A stretch of DNA of 64,000 nucleotides from Posidonia oceanica. Lineage: Eukaryota > Streptophyta > Magnoliopsida > Alismatales > Posidoniaceae. The position numbers and the translations under genes were made by a program. The notes beneath the pieces are model-generated. The model was given only the letters and a program-made list of their open reading frames with translations, made no database searches and was not told the origin of the DNA. The number at the start of each line of letters is the position of its first letter. The first letter of the stretch is position 1. This document shows positions 46,173-57,560 of this stretch, piece after piece. Location: assembly GCA_037176725.1 (NCBI GenBank), contig JAZBRS010000023.1, forward strand, positions 28,019,001 to 28,083,000. Reading direction: 5' to 3'.

Positions 46173-46965
46173 TCATCCTATCTTACTGTGTCTATTATAA
46201 TACACACTACCTCTATCTGATCTGACTGACTTGATAGGTTTTCCTAATTGTTTCTCTACCTCCAATTTGAAATCTCTTGAAAATTTAAGGACTTCAGATT
46301 TTTCATGGAGGAGATAAAAATACATAGACCTAGAATAGTCATCGATAAAGGTGACAGAATATTTTTGACCTATAAAAAATGGGCTAAAAGGTCCACAAAT
46401 ATTTGTATGAATCAAATCTAAAGTTTCTTGGCATCTTGTGGCATGTTTCCTGTATGTGTTGATTGTTTTTACTTTATACAATCAACATAGACTTCAAAAT
46501 CAATGAAATCTAATGATTCGAAAAGATTGTCTTTCACCAATCTATTCACCCTCGTTTGGAATATATGTACTAGCCTTCTATGCCACAAATATCTAAATTA
46601 CTACTTATTTTATTCCTCTTGTTAATACACACTAGAAAGACTGTTGACTCAAAAGTAGAATAGATATTCAATTTAAATAATCCATTAATAATAGTTGTAT
46701 CAATGGGAATATTTCCCTTAATTAAAGACATTCCATAAGCATTAAACAATGTACCATAATTGTATTTAACTAACTTCACTATAGATATTATGTTTCTCCA
46801 AAAAGATGGAAAATAAAAACAGTCTCTTAAAATTAGTAATTCTCTAGACTCTAAGGTGATTCTGTAATCTTCCACCGATTTTACGTGCGAACGCATCCAA
46901 TTTTCCGAGATCACGAACCTTTCACACTCAATTGGAGCTCGTCTTATCAGAAACCTGACTTGCAA
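46173..46965 (-). pseudogene. copia integrase core and pre-integrase region, broken
   Basis: The stretch 46965-46570 resembles the protease/pre-integrase part (a W...GC...H-like region and the RNIIS motif). The stretch 46481-46173 is the integrase core, with an HTNICGP block, a DDYSR motif and a SDRGSVY motif that corresponds to the second catalytic Asp. The third catalytic residue region is lost in broken sequence left of 46173. Confidence 0.82.
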
Positions 46966-47073
46966 TAGAGGCTAGGTTTGATTCATGACTTACAATAGAT
47001 ACAATGTTACCTGAATTCTTCTTCTCAAGCTATTTCTTATACTTTGCGCAATCATTTTTCAAACACCAAAATG

Positions 47074-47270
47074 GAGTTGTCCAATAGTGCACAGTTAGCA
47101 AGCTGTGTCTGAAAGGTCAACCACCATTAGATTTCTATCCTACTGTTGTAATGTGTGTAGGAAAAAAACAAAAAGAAAAGAAAAGAATCACATCAACCAT
47201 TCATAAAGAATCAAAGAGTCAACAAGTGATGTACAACCATGTTGGCTGTGCACTAGTGTACAACCTCATT
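47074..47270. mobile_element. Possible MITE in the gag zinc-knuckle region
   Basis: The ends are imperfect inverted repeats of about 26 bp centred on TAGTGCACAG (left near 47090) and CTGTGCACTA (right near 47246). The element is about 200 bp, with no coding capacity. The copia zinc-knuckle sequence is interrupted here, and pieces of it are readable on both sides. I could not fix the target duplication. Confidence 0.45.
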
Positions 47271-47477
47271 AGACTGTTTTTCAAATGCCCAGATTTCTTG
47301 TAGAAATAGTACCTAACCTTAGTGTTGGACTTGTCAGCTACACCAATCTTGTTCTTTTTTCTCAGAATTCTTCTGGACTTTCTTTCCCATAGATGTGCAG
47401 TCCCTTGATCTGTGAGTAGTCAAATTTGTAGAGTAGTTCACGATGTTCATCTTGTTACTAGCTTATATTTCTTCCTC

Positions 47478-47693
47478 CTAAACACACTTTGTCATAAGTT
47501 CATTAATAGACCATTCGTCCTTATGTGTATTGTAAGAAATCTTAAAAAGATCATACTTAGTTGGTAATATCTGTAAGATGAAATGGATTGAGAAAGAACA
47601 TGTAATGATAATCTTGAGATCATTTAGTTTTCCTGTAATATCACACATAGTTTTGATGTATTCTCTTACGTTTCCCTTTCCTAAATAGTGCAT
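47478..47693 (-). pseudogene. copia gag fragment
   Basis: The piece carries the block MHYLGKGNVREYI, then a KLNDLK region, a FILQILPTKYDLFKISYNTHKD block and WSINEL, matching the UBN2-type copia gag core. It is cut off at about 47705 on its N-terminal side. Confidence 0.85.
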
Positions 47694-47705
47694 GGAAGTT
47701 AACCT

Positions 47706-48304
47706 CTAAATCAGGACGTTGTGGATACGGGATTTCGGGGAAGCGCATCCGTTCACCACTTCGCTTATGTCCCTTTCGTTTGTATTCGATTCCGCCACTC
47801 CACGGATGTTGAAGTCGATGTGATTGTCACTCTTGGTTCACTTTCGCTATCCCTTGAGATGCCTTGGGAGATGTAATATATGTTGCGGGTTCAGCTACCT
47901 TAGGACAACGCCAGCGTTGCCTAAGGGTGCCCGTGCTGGTGAACTTCTTCCTCTTCTTCTTTTCCTTGCAAAATAAAATTAAAAGTTTGCGGATTAGTAT
48001 AGTATAGTAAACGGTTCAAAACAAATTAGAAATTACAAGAAATATAAAAAGAAAAATACTTACCTAAGGGTTTTATCCCCCTGGTTGCAACTAAGTATGT
48101 ATGCTTAGCTACAAAATGCAACGAATGCACGTTAAAAAAAACTTTAAAGAGAAAACCCCCTTTCAATTAATAGACAATATGCACGAAATGCAAGATACTG
48201 ATGTGGTAGGAGACTGTAGAAGACTTAAACTCTCTTTTCCTCTCTTCTTTTCTAATTTTCTCGCAAATTCCCTAACTTCAAGTTGCTCTCAAATTTTCCA
48301 GAAT
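47706..48304. other. Unidentified sequence
   Basis: This GC-richer stretch (47706-47940) adjoins the truncated copia element, followed by AT-rich sequence. I see no recognisable domain or repeat. Confidence 0.4.
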
Positions 48305-50023
48305 GTCTCCCCTCCAAATTTCCCTCCCAAATTCCAGTCTAACTCCTCTATGTCTGTCTGTAATTTTTGTCCCCTCCCAAAGATTGGAGTACCCATGTAT
48401 TTATTGGGGCATGAGTGAGTCAAGAAATGGCAAGAAACCCAAAATTGGCAAGGCAATCCAGCTGCAGCTGAAAATTACCATATCTAGGGTGTTAAACACA
48501 GGGATCCCAGCATCTAATATAAGACGCATAGGATATAGCATCTTACAAACCCAGACGTCCAGCCACAATTATTGAAGGAATATTCCTCCAAGTAATGGGC
48601 AATAAAGCACTGTCAAAGCCTGATTAATGTCACGCACGATCAAAGGAATTTTCCTTAAATGGAAATAATTTGAATTCAAATTATTCCAAAAAAGGAAAGA
48701 AAGAAGATGTAGGGAGCCAACTATTAGGTGTAAGACATATAATATTCAACGTCTAATGTAAGACGCATTGAATCTAGCATCTTACACACTGAGACTAAAA
48801 GCTTGCCAAATTTGGGATGCCAAGTCAAATGTGGTCAAACGAGTCATTTAATGAGTTAATAGAGATCTCTAAATAAGACACGAAGACTTGTTTAAAATAT
48901 TAAAATTTTATTTCGAGTCCGAAAAAGGAAAGTTTGACTGATTAGGGAGGGAAATGATCTGGATATGTAAAATACAACCTTTCTAGCGTTCAATAGAGAA
49001 CGCAGGAATCCTAGCATCTAACGTTGAACGCTAGTTTTGCTACGTCTTACGGTCAGGATTAGCAAATGAGCATTAAGAGAGTATTTAGGCTGAGAGAAAA
49101 GCCTCTAAGGATGAATGGAGCATGATGTAGTGTGATGAGACTTAGAAAGAGATAGGGAGTGTCAAAACGGGATACTTACAGATTACCCCTCCTTGAAGGT
49201 GGTTTCAGCACGAAACTAGCTTCAAGGCGAGAAGATATTCCCATGCAGCACTACCCGGGGGTTTTCTGATTCAAAAGAAAAAGAAGATCCAACACTTGGA
49301 CATGAGTCTAAGCTGCCATCAAGCTGGAAAGGAGAAGAAGATCCAACACCCAAATATGAGACTGGGTTGCCCCTAGGCTAGATGAGAAATAAAGGAAGCG
49401 AGCTAGATAAGGCATCCAACACTCGGGAAATGAGAGAACCAACACTTGGATATGAGACTAAATGCTGCCACCAAGATGCAAGGAGATCCAACACCTAGAT
49501 ATGAGACTGGGCTGCCACCAGACTAAATGCTGCTAGAATTTCTCCCCTCTAAATTTCCCTCCCAAATTCTTGTCTAACTCCTCTCTGTCTGTCCGTAATT
49601 TTCGTCCCCTCCCAAAGGCTGGGGTACGCATGTACATATAGGGGCATAGGTGAGTTAAGAAATGACAAAAAATCCAAAATTGGCAAGGTAGTCCACCAAC
49701 AGTTGAGAATTACCATATCTAGGGTGTCAAACGCAGGGAACACAACATTCTATGTAGAACGCAGCAAGAGCTGTGTTTTACAACCTCCAATTGTCCAACC
49801 ACATTAATGAGGGAATATTCCTCCAATCAATGGACAATAAAGCCTGTTTAAAGCCCGATTAAAGCCATGCACGGTTACTAGGTTTTCTAAAAAAAGGAAA
49901 CATTTTGAATTCAAAATTTTTTAAAGAAAGAAAGTGGCTGACGTGGCAAGGTTAGGCTGTCAGTATAAGACGCGTGAGTGACTGCATTTAATGTAAGACG
50001 TAGGGAACTCAACGTCTTACACA
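48305..50023. repeat. 1.24 kb tandem duplication, left unit and first part of right unit
   Basis: The unit starting at 48305 (TCTCCCCTCC) repeats at 49541 (TCTCCCCTCT), an offset of 1236 bp. Shared landmarks are the CCCAAATTC...TCTAACTCCTC region, the ACCATATCTAGGGTGT word, TAAGACGC-type words, and AACATTAG-type ends. The right unit is split by the CACTA element and continues at 56762. Superfamily unknown. It may be part of a long LTR. Confidence 0.75.
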
Positions 50024-50535
50024 CACTACTAGAAAAATAGGAAATCATGAGGACAGATGTCCTCGCGAAGTCTTCGCAATGTCCTCGCTAATGACCTTAG
50101 TGAGGACATTGCGAGGACAAAAGGTCATTGCAAAATGCTACGTCGTTAAAAGCCATTTGTGAGGAAAGTTGCTAGCTAAGTACTCGCTAAAATTTTGCGA
50201 GGACTTCGCGAGGAAATAAAGTCCTCGCAATGTCCTAGCTAAGTCCTCGAAATCTCCTCGCAATGTATACGTTATGTCCTCGCAAACAATTTTAAAAAAA
50301 TAAAAAAAATAAAAATTGCGAGGAAGTAGCGAGGAAAAAATATCCTCGCAAAAAATTAAAAAAAAATTTTAAAAAAATTATGTTTATTAATATATGAGCC
50401 AAGTGCTAGACAAACATTAGAAAATAATACTTTAAAACAAATACAAGAAGCAATAACTGAAGCCACTCTGATCAACATACTTCTATTGCTTGTAAACTAC
50501 AGCAATACAATAGCTAGAAGCAATCAGTTGGCAAT

Positions 50536-53290
50536 TCTTGAAGTCAGTTGCTACTGTGCATACATTTTGAAGATCGGCGCCATTGAATCCCTAAAAATTA
50601 AATGGGATGTGAAAAAGGAAGAAACAGGTTAATCCATTTTTCCATGCAACTATTATGAATAGGCTTACTTTGGCAAGTTTCACCATAGCTTCGTAATCTA
50701 TTTTTCCATGTTTGGCTATACTAGCAGCATGTATTTTGAGAATTTCCATTCTTGATTGATCGTTAGGCAAAGGAATCTCTATCTTCCTGTCTAATCTACT
50801 AGGACGAAGAAGTGCCACAATCCTTTTAACCTAGTGAACACAAGATAAAAAATAAAATCTCTCAAGAAGTACCAAAGGCTAAAGAGAATTCTACAAAAAT
50901 AACAATATACAATTGACATCATCCTCAAAACAAATATAATTTCAAAGAACGTGGAGAGATGTTAGACATTTAGGAGCCACCTAACTAAACAATACAGTCT
51001 GGAAGTTCTAAAAGCTCACAAGGCTATTGTTAGAAAAATGAAATAGTGCAGGCTGTGAATGCATTCAAAAATTTCAACAGGGACATGAGGAGAAGATCCA
51101 AGAATGCAATCACATCTCTTGCATTTGGTACTTTCAAAAACCATGCTCATATTAAAAGAATTGTAAAGTAAAGCCAAGCCTACAAGCAAAAGAGTAAATA
51201 AATACGTCTTGTACAATCATACTTTGCAAGTTAAAATAAGATATAAAGAGAGAAGGAAACACTAGATGAAGCCAATACTATCCTGAGTAAAACATAATTT
51301 TTTTTAGAGTACAAGATATTTTGCAGAGTAAAAGATATCGATGGTAAATATTTTTAGATCACCAAATATTACAGTGCCAATACACAAAATAAAATTGCAG
51401 AGTAAAAGATATCTATGGTAAATAGTTTTAGATCACCAAATATTACAGTGCCAATACACAAAATAAAATTGCAAGCAGTGACACTTGTCTACCCAATTCA
51501 GCTCAAACCCCTCCCTTGTCAATCCTCGAACTTCTCTAGTGCAAACACTGCAGCCAGTCTGAGAACATGTCCCTTGATATTGTTATTCATCATCCTCAAG
51601 TAGTGTCTTTGATATTGTTATCTTATTAACATTTGTTATGATATAGCTGGACCATAATATTACTAACTTGGGAGACTATTGACCTATTAAGAGCAAGAAA
51701 GATGTTATGTGTTGCCGTAAAGAAAATTTTCATGCCAACTTGCTTACTATTTTGGTAGTCGCAATCCTCCAAAGTTGGTTTATCACTATCCTTTACAAAC
51801 AAAAGGGATAGAGCAAGGTAAAATATTACAAAAATGAGTTAAGTGCCCTACAATGTTAGTGACAAATTGTCAATAGGGAAAGTCGATATTTTAAAGTTAA
51901 ATGGACAACTCATAGAGTAATACCCATAGAAAAAGGTACAAAGGAAGGGATAGGTTATCTACAGATGGATTGTATTTCAACAAGGATATAAAAATGAATG
52001 GATCCACATAGCATATTTAAGTACTATCTATTACTCTGGGTTTTGTGCTATTACATTTACCTTGCATTGATGGATAGAAAAAAACTAATTGCACAAATAT
52101 GAAGAGCCTATCATCTATAGCTTTTACTTACTTACAACATACTTTATTTATATCAAGGTCAGAACAAATGTCGAAGAGCTACCTTGATGTTGTAACATCC
52201 TACAGCATGAAATTCTGGCGAGGCATTTTGTTGAACAGAGCAGGCTTTGAACAAACAGGCGATGGGCTGGATCAGAGTAGTAGAGACATTGCAGAAGTTT
52301 TTGTAATCAGAACTGCACCTTTAAAACATTCGCTGTTTCTTCTTTACTCATAATGATATCCAACTTGATTAGAGAAGACTGAAGAATGACCAAAATCCGA
52401 TACACAATGAAAACTGCAATCTTGGATAGTTCCACATTTCATTTTCTTTCTCCCACCACAAAATTTCTGCATAAAAAAGGGCAAATGATATCATGGACTA
52501 TTCTTAACACTACTCATTAATTGCTAAATACTATGGTAAGAAATAATTTACTTTTGAATCTTCCATTACATAGGCCAGATACCTCTTTTCCAGCAATAGA
52601 AAATATAAATATTCATTATTTGGAGTGTGACCAGCAATTGTGTGTTCGGTGGCCATGCACTTCCGTACCACATTACAATGTGACAAGTTCCTTTTCTAAC
52701 AGTATCAGATGTCTATCTTCCAAGTCCTCAAACATTGGCTTATCTTCTTCCACTACAAGTCCAAAATTTCTTTGCCTTAAACAAAAGGAACATGTAATAT
52801 GTAGTCAAAAGCCATGATAAAAGAACATAAGGACGAGATGAGTGGCTTACAAAAGCCATGTGATATGTTTATGGATGTCGCTTGGTGAATTCATACACTG
52901 AAAGGTAGAAAGACAGTTCTTCAAGCTTTGAAAAAGAAACAAAAGAAAGAAACAAATTGACAGGTTATCTTCATGAAATTGGACTGCATGCACATATGAA
53001 ATTAATGAATTTAATAAGCATATAAATTCTCTCTCCACCTCTACCTTTTCTGCATTTACAACTATCTTGCAATCTTGCATCCACGGAGAAAAAATTTGCA
53101 GCATAAAGAAAATTACCAAAAAAAAAATTCTTAGTCATTGTCATTTTGTAGGCATCTGCTGCATATGACCTCTAATTCTAGTGAAGCAACATCATTACGT
53201 GACATACCTTGTCAATTTTGTTAATTTCAATGAGATTATTCATCAACTCAATTCCACCTCTAGAATTATCTATTTTCCCATCGTATCTTT
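50536..53290 (-). pseudogene. RPT4: Captured RPT4 (26S proteasome ATPase) exons
   Basis: Three exon-like pieces are in the correct order on the minus strand. The first, 53290-53208, has a degenerate ELLNQLDGFDQLGK-like end before a GTATGT donor. The second, 50830-50669, begins after a CACTAG acceptor. It encodes [17 protein letters not shown], then [11 protein letters not shown] and the [12 protein letters not shown] end before GTAAGCC. The third, 50590 to about 50536, follows a TTTTTAG acceptor and encodes GFNGADLQNVCT. The KIHAA..AKHG.IDYEA context is specific to RPT4 among the six proteasome ATPases. Introns are kept, so genomic DNA was captured. The MIMATNRPDVLDP part is deleted, and the Walker region and C-terminus are absent. 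In plants RPT4 unfolds substrates for the proteasome; this copy cannot. Confidence 0.82.
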
Positions 53291-54568
53291 ACCCAACCAC
53301 AAACAAAATTAGAGATAGACTGAAGCAACACACAAAAAAATTAAGTTTACAGAAGACTGAACGTGATCAGCTATGTTAATGATGCATATATACATGTCAA
53401 TAGGAGATCTCATTCATAGGAAGTTGGACAAATCCTTAAACAATACCAATATAGTAAACTAGACAAGGGAACATGTTTAAGTTTTCCATTTTATAGGTAT
53501 CAGTTTATTCCCCCAATATTGGCTCCCACCACTTTCGAGTTACTTCAATTAAAAAGAAAGTTATCCATATTGTATCTTGAATAGAAGCAAGGCTATATAA
53601 ATTGAGTGAATGTACAAAACATATTTAATTTTTTTGTTCCTTCTTATGCTGTCTCTTCAATTACAGTTGTCCTGCATCAATCATGATAACCAAAAGAAAT
53701 TATTTCCCTGAAAAATAAATGTTAAATTATGAAAAGGGCTCATGTTTCTGGTTATATTGTAGGCAAATATGACCTGTAATTCTAGTGAGACAATTTCATC
53801 TTAAACAGCCTTAATTCATTGTAAACCAACTAGAGTCAAATTGTAGTGAGGCAACTTTATTATATGCCAAACATTGCAAATTCTGACAAGTTATCCAACT
53901 GATAATGATGATCCAAAAATTCAATTTACCTGCACTTCGTGAAGATCATTAGACGTCATACTTTTGTTTCATGAATTGTATGACTGGGTGCTTGCAAATT
54001 TTGTTTAAACAAAAGTTTCATATAGTGCTCTCTCTAATTCAAATCGTGTCATACACAACAGAAATTTTAATAGAAGTCTATGACAAGTTAGTTAGACTTA
54101 AATTATCATAGCTATGTTTAATTTGAATTATCTATGACTCTAACAGCACTAAATAGCTGGGAAGTGGGAACTGTATTTATCTGAATTGAACAACAGGATT
54201 GATGTTTTATAAGATTCCACTGCAAAGATGCCACTGCAAGTGTGCACCAATATACCTTTTCTCAAAATCTAGTGCAGTTTACCATCAAAATGATAAAATT
54301 ATATGGTGGAAAGGAATGAAAAGCATATGAAACTTGCAATCAAGTTGATGATTGTCAACAATAATACACAAAGGATGTCATAAATGAACAAGGACAACAT
54401 TCATGTACAAGTACTGTGATGATAGTGTCATCTCCATCTTGATCATTATTGACAATTATGCCTTTTCTCTTAGAATTTCAAAAGATGATAATAAACATTA
54501 GTACTAAAAATAGATTACAAAAAACAACAATAAAAATGGCAAAAGCTGGAAAAGTAATGAACAACTGA

Positions 54569-54676
54569 CTTGTTAGTATCCCCAGCTACAGTTCCCTGAA
54601 ATTCGTTTGGCACTTTCAACTCCACAAGCATCACAGGTTCAAGTATAACAGGTTTAGCAAGAGTATAACACTGTTC
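54569..54676 (-). pseudogene. Captured mitochondrial elongation factor G exon
   Basis: This open piece of 36 codons on the minus strand encodes AKPVILEPVMLVELKVP followed by EFQGTVAGDTNK. It matches the start of domain V in mitochondrial EF-G, where AKPVILEPVMLVELKVP.EFQGTVAGDINK is typical. EF-G moves the ribosome along mRNA. A possible neighbouring exon at about 54905-54965, ending before a GTATGA donor, may be the preceding domain IV end, but it is too diverged to be sure. The chloroplast type reads differently here, so a mitochondrial origin is preferred. Confidence 0.78.
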
Positions 54677-55738
54677 AAGAGTTCATTATGAGAAGCTATT
54701 TTTTTGGAATATAACAGCATATTTAAGAGGGGAAACATCAAAGCAATAGCATTCATATGAATACATGTAAAAACTAAAAATGCCAATTACGTCAAAGCAA
54801 TAACACTGTTCAAGAGTTCTTCATAATGTATGATTTTTCAAAATACAAAATAAACAGTCGAATAGAGAGAAGGACAATGCCAATGCCATTGCCAAAAATT
54901 TCATACCTCTGCTTGACGACCAGCGTGTAGTCTCACACCAAAAGCATCATGCATTACCTTCCAACTAACGGAAAATTTTTAGAAAAGGGTAAGGTTCAGA
55001 AAAAAATGCAAACGTAGCACACAATAACTGAAAGTAAATGCATCACCATTATTTTAGAATGACAAAAATATCAAATGAAATTAAATATTTTATATTTCCC
55101 TTGATAAATCTTAGTTATTTTTACATCTTCTGAATTTTGACAATTTAATGATGGCCCAAGGGTTCAAGGCCATTACATGCAAAAGAATACGGGGAAAATG
55201 CAAACACTGGAAATGCAAAAGAAAACGGGGGAAATCTCCACATACAACTATAATCAGCCACTATAGACATAGAGATTTGAGCAAGGTAATATCTTACATA
55301 TCAAAACATGGCAAAATAAGATGATGTATTTACACCAGCAAGCAAAAAATCTCACTAGGATTACATACCTCAAACATCTTTTCATGCATGGGTTCTCAGC
55401 TGGGAATCAGAAGATATGCTTGCTTAGCCATCATAATAGTTAGAGAAAAGAGCAACAAAAAATGCAAAATAAGATGAGAAAAAAACAAATGAAAGAATAA
55501 TATTATATAGCAATAATTCATCAAGAACAAACAGTAGGCTGAAATCTCATTGGAAGTTCATATGGGAGGGGACCTAGTTCTCTTAGGGGCATGCTAGTCA
55601 GCCGGCTTGGAACAAACTAAAAAAACAATTATAGTCCTGATCTCCCACATTTGTTGTAAGCAATTATAGTCCTGTGGACTAAACTAAACCAGAGACCTGG
55701 AATTCCTCAAAGTGAAGATCAAGAGAGAATTGTTTTAC

Positions 55739-55818
55739 CTTCCCATAGACAGAATGCCTCTTACATGCTTGACACTGCTGAATTCACCTGTAACAGCCTT
55801 CTTAGCTTCTTCCTTTTG
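55739..55818 (-). pseudogene. Exon-like fragment of unknown gene in CACTA element
   Basis: On the minus strand the piece encodes AKKAVTGEFSSVKHVRGIL and similar residues. It ends at a GTAAAA donor and begins after an AG acceptor. I do not recognise the gene. It lies between the EF-G and MRF-like fragments, in the same orientation. Confidence 0.4.
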
Positions 55819-56300
55819 ATAGGCAAAAAAGTAGGAAAGGGAACACAATTAAAGTAAATGCTATCTGTATAAGAAGAAAATATTAACCTGAGGAACTAAG
55901 GGAGTGTGTAAAGATTCAGAAAAATTAACCTGTAAAAATATGCATTTCATTTTATTTAAAGATAAAGTAAAAGTAAGTTGCAGTGAAAAGCTAGGTCTTC
56001 TCCCGCATTTACATGGACAATCCAAATAAATAAGACAAGAAATGTAGCATGCAAATTATTCAGTATGATACAGATTAACTCATAACTAACATGCATTCAG
56101 TGAAAAATTTCTCCAGCATATTTTGATTTTAATGAAATGGATAACAAAAAAAGGAATTGAAAGAAAATACCATGTGTAGAAGCAATTGCAGACATAGTGG
56201 CAACCTCCATGGGGGGATGAGTCAGGGCGAGAAACAAGAATTACCCCTTCTTGGAGTGTGATCTTCTGACATGCCTAATCACTCCCCCGACGGCGGCGAC

Positions 56301-56440
56301 CTAGACACCAGCGGCGACCTTGATGTGGTGATCGGTTGGTGACTTGGGGGAGGACGAGAGCACCTCCACATTCTGCATTGCTATCTCCACAACCTCCCTC
56401 TGTTCATCCGTCAAGAACCCGTAACTGGCGAAGAAAGAAG
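56301..56440 (-). pseudogene. Captured N-terminus of an MA3-domain MRF/PDCD4-like gene
   Basis: Minus-strand codons read FLTDEQREVVEIAMQNVEVL, then SSSPKSP and HHIKVAAG, and end at a TAG (56301-56303). The pattern FLT.EQRE.L.IA.QN.EVLSSSPKSP...EHHIK.PAGG is typical of the N-terminus of plant MRF proteins (MA3-domain translation regulators related to PDCD4). Only this N-terminal piece is present, about 320 bp inside the right end of the element. It could supply the 5' exon of a chimeric transcript reading leftward. The call is from memory of the family. Confidence 0.6.
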
Positions 56441-56761
56441 GGCATGAGGGGAAGGAGACTAGGGTTGGGAGAGGAGGAGGAGGAGGTGATGGAGGAGAGG
56501 AGGAAGAGAGGGAGAAGCGGAAGATGAGGAAGGAGGGGTGGGGGGATTAGGGCATGAGGGGAAGAGAAGAAGGAATCAGGGTGTAGTGAAGAAGAGGCTG
56601 GGTGTCGGGAAAAGGCCCGAGCAAAAATGTTTGTTTCACCAGTAGCAAGGACATAACAAGGACTTGTCCTCCTTAAGTCCTTGCCAAATGTTAGCGAGGA
56701 CTTGTCCTCGTTATATCCTCGTAAGATGTCCTCGCAATATACAGAATTTCTAGTAGTGACA

Positions 56762-57070
56762 CCCAGACTCAGAACTTGCTAAATTTGAGTGTCAGGTCAA
56801 ATGTGATCAAATGGGTCATTTAATTAGTTAATAAAAATCTCTAAATAAGGCACCAAGACTCGTTTAAAATATTAAAATTTTATTTCGAGTCCAAAAAGGG
56901 AAGATTTGACTGATTTGAGAGGGAAATCAACTAGATGTGTAAGACGCTAGGATTCTAGCATTCAACATAGAACACTATTATTGTAGCATCTAACGTTGGA
57001 CGCTAGTTTTCCTACATTTTACGACCTGGATTGGCAAAAGAGCATTAACAAAGTGCTTAAACTAAGAGAA
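56762..57070. repeat. 1.24 kb tandem duplication, remainder of right unit
   Basis: It continues the unit interrupted at 50023 and aligns with 48795-49110 of the left unit (ATTTTATTTCGAGTCC, ACGCTAGTTTT...CTAC and related words). Confidence 0.75.
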
Positions 57071-57560
57071 ATGCTGCCACCAGGCAACGGGTCGAGCTGG
57101 ATAAAGCATCCAATACTTGGAAGAAAAAAAAAACCAAGACATGGATATGAGACTAAATAATGCCACCAAGCTAGAAGGGAGAGAAGATCCAACACCTAGA
57201 TATGAGACTGGGTTGCCACCAGACTGGATAAGACAAAAAAGGATCTAGCTGGATAAGGCATCCAACACTCGAAAAATAAAACGAACCAACACTTCGATAT
57301 GAGACTAAATACTGCTACCAAGCTAGAAGAGGGTAGAAGTTCCAACACATAGATATGAGATTGGGTTGCTACTAGGCTAGATAAGACATAAAGGGATCGA
57401 GCTGGATAAGGTATCCAACACTCGAAAAATAAAAAGAACTAACACTTGGATATGAGACTAAATGCTGCCATCAAGCTGGAAGAGGGTAAAAGATCCAACA
57501 CTTAGATATAAGACTGGGTTGCCACCAGGCTGAATAAGACATAAAGGGATCGAACTTGAT
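57071..57560. repeat. Tandem repeats of about 152 bp
   Basis: The word CCAACACTCG or a variant starts at 57110, 57262 and 57415, periods 152 and 153. Each unit contains GATATGAGACTAAAT and AGATATGAGACTGGGTTG words. A shorter related array lies at 49200-49530, at the equivalent place in the left tandem unit. Confidence 0.8.

Larger units (their letters stand above)
43604..47705 (-). mobile_element. Second Ty1/copia element (minus strand), coding part
   Basis: With the LTR at 41961-42488, this is a copia element read right to left. Its right (5') side ends inside gag at about 47705, where unrelated sequence begins, so the 5' LTR and primer site are missing. The order gag, integrase, RT, RNase H from right to left is clear, although every domain is split by stops and frame changes. 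It is older than the plus-strand copia by its decay. The Pack-MULE (and, in copy 1, the Tat element) inserted into its 3' untranslated region. Confidence 0.88.
50024..56758. mobile_element. CACTA (En/Spm) element carrying three host gene fragments
   Basis: The termini are CACTACTAGAAA at 50024 and its inverse TTTCTAGTAGTG ending at 56758. A 3-bp target duplication, ACA, lies at 50021-50023 and 56759-56761. The left unit of the surrounding tandem repeat gives the empty site with one ACA, which confirms the boundaries. Subterminal arrays of GCGAGGAC/GTCCTCGC occupy about 50050-50345 and 56640-56740, the usual transposase-binding layout of this superfamily. No transposase domain is visible in the 6735 bp, so it is non-autonomous. 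Gene fragments inside are all on the minus strand. Confidence 0.92.

Noticed and set aside
50536..50830. Functional RPT4 gene
   Set aside because: Only a few exons are present, with an internal deletion and no ATPase Walker region. It is a captured fragment.
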